Assembly (NCBI GenBank): GCA_020740775.1
Contig: JAHEWK010000005.1
Span: forward strand, 2,666,001-2,730,000
Direction: 5' to 3'
Origin: Ilyonectria destructans
Lineage: Eukaryota > Ascomycota > Sordariomycetes > Hypocreales > Nectriaceae
DNA length: 64,000 bases
In this document: positions 55,401-64,000 of the stretch, piece by piece
Position numbering within the stretch: the stretch's first letter is position 1
Layout of the letters: every line of letters begins with the position of its first letter
Position numbers and translations under genes: made by a program
The notes under the pieces: model-generated
What the model was told of the DNA's origin: nothing
Databases searched by the model: none
The model's input: the letters and a program-made list of their open reading frames with translations, nothing else

Positions 55401-58400
55401 TCTCCCGTCACGCCTGGGCGTCATCTATCAAAAGTTGCATCTCCCATCATGCCAGGGGGTGAATGATGGTTGGCTGGCCCAGGGAAGCCCTCTAAAGAAG
55501 AGGCATCTCAATTGGGAAATATTACTGTTAGGGGCGTCTGGGAATATTGATTCTTCTATTGAAGCCTTAGTTAGCCTCGTGCTCCTCCTCTCCGACGTAA
55601 TCCCACCGCTTCTCCTGTCCTCCTATCAATCTCATCAACCGCTCATTCAACACCGTATCCGAAATTGTCGGGACCCTCGCTCCCCGGGACACTCTACTCC
55701 AGAATCTAGCGCCGTCTCCTGTTCCCACCCATTTCCCAATCCGCACGCCGAACGTTCCCCCTTACCATTTCCCATTTCCCATTTCCCAGTGCTCCGGGAC
55801 TGCCATGGGGGAAAACGGGCAGCAAGGGTTCAAAAGGAACGCAATGAGCCAAGGACGAGTGACCGGAAAGCCAAAAGAGCGGAGGGCCAAAATCCGCCAA
55901 AGGGAGCGCTCATGATGGCCGTATCCAGCCATTGTCATCTTGTCATCTGTCTCGTCGTGCCTTGTGTCTTTTCCATGTCTCTCCGAGCCCGTCTCCTTGT
56001 CTTCCCGCCGACCTCCTCCCCTGCCCGTTCGTCGCTCTCCCTTGTCCCGCAAACGCCTTGGCTCCTTCGGAGCTCTCTCACCTACTACGTAGTAGCTGCT
56101 CCCTCTATTGAATTGTGGCGGGCACGCGTGAGATGCCGGTAGATGTGTCAAAGACGACCAGCGGAGCCAGACAATTCGACATGCACACCCCTTGCAACGT
56201 CGATGCAAAGTCGATGCAGGATGCGAGATGTCGGCTGGCAACCATGTATGTATGTACCTTGCCGCACGGCTGACGAGAACGAGCTCGTAGCATAACATTA
56301 CCTAGCCAAGGTAGCATTGCATGTAGCCGGCAATAGCTCTGACAGCATCCAACTCATTCCCGACTTGTTTCCAATTGTTCCGTTGAGCTGCCATTTTTCC
56401 GGGGAGATGGACGGGGAGAGACCGTGGATCCCCGGACTCCTTGCTACGTCAGAACACCCTCACCTCCCCAAAAACTGTCACGACCCGCCAGGGCGCCGCA
56501 CCTCCGTGTCGTATCGTATCGTGTCTATTCCTGGCGCGGTTGGCACCCGTGTCCGTTCGTACTCGATGATACTACGCAGTAGATCACGGCTGGGCATGCT
56601 TTTCCTCCGCTCTGGCAATACGGATATGCGGCAGTGCCCTCAGCTCTTCATTCAGGTGCAGCCACAGTTCTGGCCGGAAGCCTTTGTCTCCATTCTAACT
56701 CGCTGGTCGTTGCCCAGCTCCTGCTTACCGCCGCGGTTGGCTTTCCAGCCTCGTAGCCTCAGGCGCCGGATCTGAGGTCAGGTACAACCACACAGGTGCA
56801 ACCACACAGGTTCTCTAGCCCGACACCCCTTTCTCTGGTCCCATGTGAACATCAATCATTACGGATGGATGAAGCGCACAGTGCGAACAATCGCTGCGCC
56901 TCAAGCCACTTCTTTAAGCTTACCTTTGTCCGTGGGGGACTGATCTCGTCATGTTAGGACGATAACTGGTCGAAACCCAAGGCACAGTGACATCCCTCAG
57001 CAAGATGACGGCCGCTGAGTAAGGACCTCACTCTCCCCAGCCTGCGCTCATCGTTGATTCTTTGCTGTCCCTCTCGTTGATCCCAGGACCCTGCAGGATC
57101 GCCCAGCGGCCAGGGTATCACAAACCTCCCGGAGCGTACAACACATCGCCTCCCCCCGACCCTCGCCACTTAGCTGCTCAAGCTCTAAGCTGAGTCTTGT
57201 GGCGGCTCACTCGGCATGTACAACCTTGCCAAGACGCCAGTCCCCCATATAGCCAGCTGAACTGCCGGCTTCAATGTGCAGAGCAAAAAGCTGTTTCATG
57301 CACTTTGGCTGACTGTGGTACACGGGGCCTCTAGAGACAAACCGTGGAAGCTGATAATTGGTATTCTATCTTTCAACTACGTCGTACCAGGACTGCGCCA
57401 TCTGTCCCACCCACCGCCCCTGAATAAATAGGCAGTATGGACATAAGGTTGACGAGGTATCCTGGTGGCAGCACGCAAGGTGACATGTCTCAGTGTTCAA
57501 ACCCATATTCGCCAAAGTCCCCGAGCGAAGACAAACCAACCCACAATCCCGTCTCCCTCCGGTTCCTGTGACTCTTTTCTTATGCCGTCCCGTGACGCAC
57601 ACAAATCATCAAGTCCGCCGATCCCCTCAATGTCGTCACTTCGGAGTCGCTTGGACTCCCTCGGTTCGGGCAGATACCCGTCGATCCCTGACTTAAGACA
57701 TGTACTCACCTTGTGGCAGTGAATCCACCTGACTCATCTATTTGTTCTAGATACAAGCACAGCCCTCCACAGTGCTGGCTGTGCATTGTGTTCGCCTTCA
57801 TTACCACTACATACCCACCAGTTTTATTTCAACCAGTCGGCCCGGGATTTCATATTCATGTCATCTGGTTGCACCAGGTAAAGCTCTAGCCCGGTGGAAC
57901 CCCCATGGAATCCGAGAGTTATGTCAACGCAAAGTCGTCCCAGACGGGACTTGCGCCATGGACAAAATCCGTTTCTTTCGCCGGAGAGAAGTACCAACTT
58001 GCCGGCCAACCTAAGCATATGCCAGGCGGCCAAGCAAGGTTTCAACAGCTTAGAATGCCATTGTGATCTGGGGTAGGTGAGATGTGTCAGTGAGATTATC
58101 TCATGCGGCACAGGCCCATTCCGATCCTAACCCGCTCTCCTTGCTTCTGCGAGAGTCCTTCGTTCTGCAATGTGATTTCCCAATAATTTGAATGAAATGG
58201 CATCTATCTTCTTTGTTTAAATGTTTGCATACTACTTTGCCAACCGCGGAACAGCTGTCCGCCAGGCGAGCATGGATGACGACCTCATGTGAACCCCACA
58301 ATATATCCACTAATTGTGCGATGACTATACGGCTCGGACTTACCCGCACATCTACGTACGTTGGTATTCCAAATTCGTTCTAGAAGCCGCTTCGACAAAG

Positions 58401-60349
58401 GTTCAAGCTATTCACTATTATCCTAGTGGGTGTATCCTTGTGACGGCTGAGAATGATGCGAGGTGGATGTACGAGATTATCCCACAAATAGGATTCAACT
58501 TTATTCTATCTCTTATTTTCGGAAGAAGGGCTTAGCACCAAGAGATTCAAGAGGATTAAGCAACATAGAAAATGCGAAACATACTCGCTGCCACAATATA
58601 ACAACCCCTCGCCTTCTGCAACTATTCCAGTCACATTTTTATTTATTTATGGAATGTCAATCTGCGAAGCCGCCCTTCCGCCAAATCCTCCGGTGAGGGC
58701 ATAGTGCTAAAGGAACCTTGCCCTACCAGGAAAGCTTAACATCTATTAACGTACCACTGCCGCATGACACCACTCAAATCCGCTGCCATACTTTCCGAGT
58801 AAAGTTGAGACTAGAGAGGATGGGCCTACGGCACGGGCGGGAGCGTTCCCCAACTCAAAACTACTTTCTTCGTGTTCTTCCTCCAATCTGATTCGTGCAC
58901 GTGCTCAGATAGTTGCAAAAGCGCTCTCGTCTCAGAATGAGAACAGAAGACTGAAGAATGTAGAGTAGCCACGTGACTCTCCTTGCCTATCTACAAGTCC
59001 GAGCCGAGAGACAGTTAGAGGTGTGGGAGAGAACCACAGCCCATCGAGGAAGAAGGGCAGGTATTCACGTTGAACGCCATTGGGCCTGCTGCAACCGGCT
59101 TAACAGAGGCCGATAATGATCAATAGACCAATCCAATACCTAGCTGTCTGAAAAAAAATAGCTGATTCTCTGGGCTGAGCCAATGTGAGACATCCAGGTT
59201 AATCTTCTCCGTTCCACACCTTGAATAGCGCCCAGCACCAAGCTCGGGTTCAGGCCAAAGAGTCGAGAGAAGGCGATTCAACTGCAAAGAGCGGATAGCT
59301 CCCTCACACTAATGCACTCGCTATTCACCAGCACCTAGTATGGGGATGTCCCTCCGCCACGCGGGTATCTGCAGTGCGTCGAGATATGATGCCATGTACA
59401 ACTGGTGTGATGGCTGCAAGCCGGGCCGAGTAATCAATCCACGAATGTCTCGTGCTGTGCATTTGTTTTGTTATTTCTGTGGTTCTTGTTTACAATTCTC
59501 GATATGCGATGCTAACATGGCATACAGGGCATGAGTTTAGGCAATGATGTACTCCATGGATTTTGGGTGACGTGGGCAGCAGACCCCTCCCCCCAGGCCG
59601 ACGACTTGCAGCAATTAATGACGTTGAGATCCTGGCAGAGAGATATTTTCGGAATTGAACAATTTGCCGGGAAGGCGGAAGCCAATCGACACGTGGGGCT
59701 TCTGGAAGTCAACTATGGAGTTTCATCTACGTGTCTGGTCATTGCCGAGACCAATCCGTCGGCTGCGTTTTGTGAAGCTGGAAGTGTCGTGCGCTCGTCG
59801 GATCGCCATGAGGCGATGGCCTGGGTTCTACGGTAGCTCAGGGGAGCCTAGTCGTCCCAGAGGCCGCGGTGCAGGGCTCCCACGAGGGTCCCTGTGGCCC
59901 CCTGTAGCCCCCCGTACTCCAGGACCCCGTCAAGCCCTGTGGACAGTTAGGGCGGCTCCTCGCTTGGCGCCCCTGTAGCGCGGTGCTGTGGCCCCCAACT
60001 GGACCTGAGGATGCCGGACGAAGAGGCGACGGGGGACACACGAGGCAGACACCCCCTGGAGTTTCAGCTGCAGTCAGCCTCAACCTCCAGATTGTCCACA
60101 ACTTGTCTGGAGACATTGGATGGAGCCTCAATTCATCTCAACCCCATCGACCAACCCCTTTTACAGGACCATCTCATCTCCGGCCCGAGCCGCATCGAGC
60201 AAGCACGCACGCGAACACGCACGCACACACGCACGTTGCGTTGTTCAATTCGACACCTCTTCTTATCCTCTGTTTCGTCAATTGCAGCTCATGGCTGTCA
60301 AAGACATTGCCCCAGTCTCGTGACACTCTCGTCGCGATCCCTGTCCAAC
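52475..60349. other. Gene-free stretch of about 7.9 kb
   Basis: Frames of up to 235 aa exist on both strands, but none has a domain, a signal peptide or splice support, and several overlap frames of equal length on the opposite strand. 53300-53850 and 59850-60010 are G/C-rich, with many CCCC runs. A CCATTTC-type short tandem repeat lies near 55765-55788, and a perfect 14-bp palindrome lies at 56082-56095. The two flanking genes point away from each other, so both promoters lie within. Long non-coding RNAs or genes with many small exons cannot be excluded. Confidence 0.55.
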
Positions 60350-61293
60350 ATGTTCTCCAGCTTGACCACCAAGCTGGCCCTCAAGAAGGCCGGCCTGTCC
60401 AGCGACATGCTGGACTTCTCCGGCCCGGCCCGGCCGCCGCCGAACAAACTCAGGAAGAAGCCGCCGAGCCAGCTCGACAACGACGACGACAATGCCGGCT
60501 GGAGCGGCTGGATGTCGGTCAAGTCGCTGCCCTTGAGCGTCCAGCCGTGGCTCAGCCCGCCGCCGCCTCCAGTCCATGTTGCCCGCGTCCCCGGCATTGG
60601 CGACAAGGCACCGCAGGACAACGAGAAGAAGCTCGTTGTCGGTGGCGGCCGCCGGGTTCTGCTCGTCTTCCTGCGGTGTGTTGGCTGTGCGTGTATGTCA
60701 CCTCATCCCATCTCCACGTTCCCACGTTTCCTTCCTTTTGAGGCTGAACGTGAGCCAAACATCCATATATCATCTCAACTAACAAACAATCCTCAGTTGC
60801 TCAGAAGACGTTTCTCAATCTCCGCACCCTCGCTAACCGCCACGGTGATGCTCTGACGTGCATTGCCGTGTCCCACTCCTCTGACCAGGCCACCAAGAAG
60901 TGGGTCGACATGCTCGGAGGCGCCTGGAGCGTCCGCGTTGTCATTGACGAGGATCGCGCCCTCTATGCTGCCTGGGGCCTCGGCCTGGGCAACATGTGGT
61001 ACCTCTTCAACCCGACCACCCAAGTGCAGGGGTGGAAGGAGACGGGCTGGCTCGGCGATAAAGTCGCAGGCGCCATCCAGCGCAACGGCATCCAGGAGAA
61101 ACCAAGCCCAACTGCTGGTGGACCTGGGGGCGAGGATGGAGACGATGGTCCCATGACAGTCATGGGCAACAAGTGGCAGGAAGCCGGTGCGTTTGCAGTT
61201 GACGGCACGGGGACGGTCATCTGGGGTGGCAAAGCGCTTCGGGCAGATGATGTCATGGACTTAGACTATGGGGCGAGGATATTGATGGCCTAG
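60350..61293 (+). CDS. AhpC/TSA-like peroxiredoxin-like 2 family protein
   Basis: Exons 60350-60692 and 60797-61293 are separated by a 104-nt intron (GTATGT..CTCAG), giving 279 aa. The intron falls in the active-site segment; splicing gives RCVGCAFAQKTFLNLRTL, a C-x-x-C pattern at the thioredoxin-fold redox position. The N-terminal 95 residues are not part of the fold (MFSSLTTKLALKKAGL, PPPNKLRKKPPSQLD). Afterwards VVIDEDRALYAAWGLGLGNMW and GTGTVIWGGKALRADDVMDL match the thioredoxin-like AhpC/TSA (PRXL2) group. Members are taken to be cytosolic oxidoreductases, but the reaction of fungal ones is not well established. Divergent from the Cid1-type gene over a long intergenic region, convergent with the methyltransferase gene. 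Confidence 0.85.
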
Positions 61294-62297
61294 GATGGAT
61301 AGATGATCGTATTGAGACAATGCATGATATGAGATGAGGATGAACGCATGAGGCTGGGAGTTTGGCGCAGATGTGGCTTAGGGGATAGTTGGATATACAG
61401 ATGCTTAGTTTCATCAATATCGGTTTGCATCATTGCTGAAATGTCACAGCATGTCGTTCACGTAAAGATGTACGAGTGTGAATTACGGTTAGAATAGCAG
61501 CTGATAAACTCAGTATCGGATATGAACTCAGTACTTCTTTGCAAATTTGAGACTCCTATGACCATGAGGGAGGTGAGAACGGTCATAGCTCTGGAATCTG
61601 TCACTCTAGCGTACGCAGGTAGTCAAACAATGAAGAGTATTGTATTAAATCTAAGTTGATAGATACAATAAATGATTATAGGGGGATTAACCAATCTGAA
61701 TAGTACCCCGTATAACTCCGGAGTAAGTAGTGTTACTGTTTCTCACTCACTCAGGGGCTGCTCTCCTCAGCTTCTGCTATTTAAAGCCTCGTTTTCGTGA
61801 CAGGGGGAATGGCCTTGCCAAGAGTCCAACTTCTCTTGTTGATCGAATCCCTTTTGAATCACGTCGTGCAAGAATATATTAGTTCGCCCAGAAACAAGGT
61901 TACAGCGTGTCAGCAGATGCTGTTGTTCTAACATCCGATTCGGCATAATTGGGATACGTCGATATTTTGATCATGTTCCGCGGGCTCTCCCGAAACCGCG
62001 TTTGTCGCAGATTTCACAATGCGACCTCGCTATTTATAGCAAGGAGTTATTTTTCGCCACTAAATCTCTGAAGCCACAGAGGCTCCCTTCGCGAGTTACC
62101 TTGATCCTAGTGAACTCTAATTTACGAACCCAATCATATCGTCACTGTGAGGGTAGGATTTCCTAAAGTTGCAGCTGAAGAGGTATTACATATATCTAGA
62201 CCTGGAAGGCGTCTTAAAGAAGTTACAGTTCAGAAAGCCAGCTTGTGCCTCATGTCTATTCACGATGATATTTACGCAAATATTAATACTCTTGACA
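61294..62297. other. Convergent 3' region, nothing supportable
   Basis: This stretch of about 1 kb lies between two convergent stops. It is AT-rich at 61640-61750, where the 10-bp palindrome ACTCCGGAGT occurs. No gene, tRNA or transposon ends were recognised. Confidence 0.5.
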
Positions 62298-63297
62298 TTA
62301 CACCTTCTCAACCCACTCCTCCTTTCCAACACATCTCGTAATCTCGACACCATCCTATGTCTCATGTTAGCCAGCTCTTGCAACCAAACAACCAAGCATA
62401 GGACAAGTTTTGGACTTACCGGAACACCCGTAGGCTCCCAGCTATTCACCAACACGCTCTGATACACCAACCCAGGATCCCCCAGAACCTCGGCGTTCAA
62501 GTGTTCCTGGCCCTCCCGCTTCTCGTACTGCTTCGCCGTCCTCTCCGAAAAGCCCTCGGCCACGGCGTCACCCTCGCTCACCCCCAGTGCTGCTCGCTTC
62601 TCGGTCACGCTGCTGCGCACGTAGGCCAGGTACGGCGGGTTGCCCGGCTTGATGACGTTGTCGGCCGCGAGGACGCTGCCGGGGCTGACGAGGTGCAGCT
62701 GCTCGCACAGCTTCAGGTCATACAGGTAGGCTGGCTTGTAGTGGTCCAGGAACATCAGGTCGATGTTAGACAAAGCGCCCTGCTTGTGCAGGCGCCGCAG
62801 AGAAGCGTCGCTGGGCCCGACGACGACCTTGACGATGTCGCTGAGGCCCGCAAGGTCGATGAGCGACGTGATGACGGCGGCGAACTCGGGGTTTCGCTCC
62901 AGACTCCAGTATCGCGAGCCGCCGACTTGGCGCACGGCGGCGCCGAAGAGGATGGTTGAGTATCCAATGTAGCCTCCCAGTTCAACCTATATCCATCGTC
63001 AGTGCTAATTCACTGGGCCATGTCCCTGCAAATAATGGTACTCACCATGGTTTGGGGCTTAACCTCCTTGATCAAGTCCGTCACAATCTTACCCTTATCC
63101 TCGCCTACATTCATGAGATACTTTTTCGTCCGCGCATACTCGTCAATCGCCGCAAGGATCTTCTCGGGCGATCCGCGAAGCTCATCAATGTTGGGCTGGC
63201 TGTAGACAAAGTGAAGCAGCTCAATCTCACGGCCGTCGTCGAAGAAAACAACGTCTTCCTGCTCGACGTAAGCCTTCTGCTCATCAAAATGGGCCAT
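62298..63297 (-). CDS. Catechol-O-methyltransferase-like SAM-dependent enzyme
   Basis: Exons 63297-63046, 62986-62420 and 62354-62298 give 291 aa. The SAM-binding motif I VELGGYIGYSTILFG starts exon 2, followed by RYWSLERNPEFAAV, GLSDIVKVVVGPSD and the COMT-type metal/catechol segment IDLMFLDHYKPAYLYDLKLCE. LLSPGS-like LVSPGSVLAADNVIKPGNPPYL matches motif III. The short last exon gives DGVEITRCVGKEEWVEKV and stop; without it the frame would read through the intron. Soluble, no signal peptide. COMT transfers methyl from SAM to one hydroxyl of catechols with a divalent metal; the fungal substrate (catechol, flavonoid or lignin-derived aromatics) is unknown. Length is above rat COMT (about 221 aa for the soluble form) because of the N-terminal 60-residue extension. 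Confidence 0.9.
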
Positions 63298-64000
63298 CTT
63301 GTAACGAATATGTAAATACCCCTCTCTTCAGAGAATCAGAAAAGGAAAGAACAACGCGAATCCTGCTCCTTTATCATCGAGGACTCCCTCCCCCTCATCG
63401 TGGGGGTATCGTCATCAGTGGTAAATCCGGGAACAACTCCACATCAAACCCCACGCGCGGAGCGGCCTTCTTCCCGGCCGCGTCGTTCGGGCTGGGGGAC
63501 TCCGGAACAGCGGCGTTGCGCAAGCTTCTGCATCTAAAGTCACCTGCTTTCGCGAAACGGAGAGATCCGAGACCGCGCCTATCCGCGTTATGGTGTAACT
63601 GGCTTTTTTGTGACATTTAAGGTTCGGTTAGGACAGGGATATCGAATGCGGTCGGGCTACCTGCAGTCTGCATCTCTAATTGTAGTCTCATGTGCAAAAC
63701 AACCGTCTACCACTCATTTTGCATGTGGCAGTCCCAAAGTTCAGGCCACCGCGAATACGGTTTGGGACAGCGCCGATGACGTCAAGGAAAGGTTGCTAGC
63801 TAGATACAAGTAATGCAGACCGAGCATCATCAATAAATAGCATGACGCAGAATTCATCAGTCAAACAAGTGGATGCAGTCAACGCCTGAGAACAACACTC
63901 CTCTAACCTCAATCACTGCACACCAACGTTTTGCAACAAGCTCAGATTATGGCGCCTATCCCGCAACCTCCCTCCCGATGCCCTGCCTGAAAATCACACT
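63298..64000. other. Trailing intergenic stretch
   Basis: Upstream of the methyltransferase start. At the very end, an ATG at 63949 opens only 13 codons (MAPIPQPPS..) before a stop; it could be the first exon of a gene beyond the window, but a donor cannot be checked. Nothing else is supported. Confidence 0.4.

Noticed and set aside
56082..56095. Perfect 14-bp palindrome CTACTACGTAGTAG
   Set aside because: Single occurrence, no flanking repeat structure; it could be chance in 64 kb, so it is not listed as a feature.
55435..56142. 235-aa plus frame in the gene-free block
   Set aside because: No domain, uneven composition (Ser/Arg/Pro), no splice or promoter support, and an equally open frame on the other strand.
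63949..64000. Start of a gene at the window end (MAPIPQPPS..)
   Set aside because: Only 13 codons before a stop and no visible donor within the window.

Overview
The window is nuclear DNA of a filamentous ascomycete (Pezizomycotina, probably Sordariomycetes). Evidence: compact genes with 45-140 nt GT..AG introns carrying CTAAC/CTGAC branch points, a C-rich codon third position, a fungal SesB-type NLR, a small secreted cysteine-rich protein and a DIP5/AAT-type amino-acid permease. The species cannot be fixed from the sequence alone. Exon borders below were read by hand from splice motifs, and each multi-exon model was checked to stay in frame.

Layout. 1-10 kb: IPI3 (ribosome biogenesis), ISD11 (mitochondrial Fe-S assembly), a large acidic Glu/Pro/Val-repeat protein and a membrane protein of unknown function. 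11-17 kb: a tRNA-Ser(UGA) with a 49-nt intron, an amino-acid permease (minus) and EMC1 (plus). 17-26 kb: a TA-flanked MITE with 93-bp inverted repeats, a small secreted protein, a secreted metallophosphoesterase and a three-exon 96-aa protein of unknown function. 28-29.4 kb: an SLC35F-type transporter. 30-34.6 kb: a cluster of three paralogous genes or gene remnants. Two carry a Ty1/copia protease-like domain whose catalytic DSG triad is replaced, followed by a roughly 45-aa repeat ending around an HGL-(F/S)-Y-K motif; the third has the repeat only. 34.9-40.6 kb: a foldback element, AT-rich repeat debris and a fungal NLR (alpha/beta hydrolase, NB-ARC, tetratricopeptide repeats) flanked on both sides by copies of one degenerate sequence. 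40.8-52.5 kb: a BTB-like 1000-aa protein, a zinc-free MDR reductase and a Cid1-type nucleotidyltransferase. 52.5-60.3 kb: no supportable gene. 60.3-63.3 kb: a peroxiredoxin-like protein and a catechol-O-methyltransferase-like enzyme.

The housekeeping genes are functionally independent; no biosynthetic cluster is seen. The accessory block at 29.9-40.6 kb is the most interesting part. Domesticated retrotransposon-derived proteins sit next to an NLR, within repeat debris.
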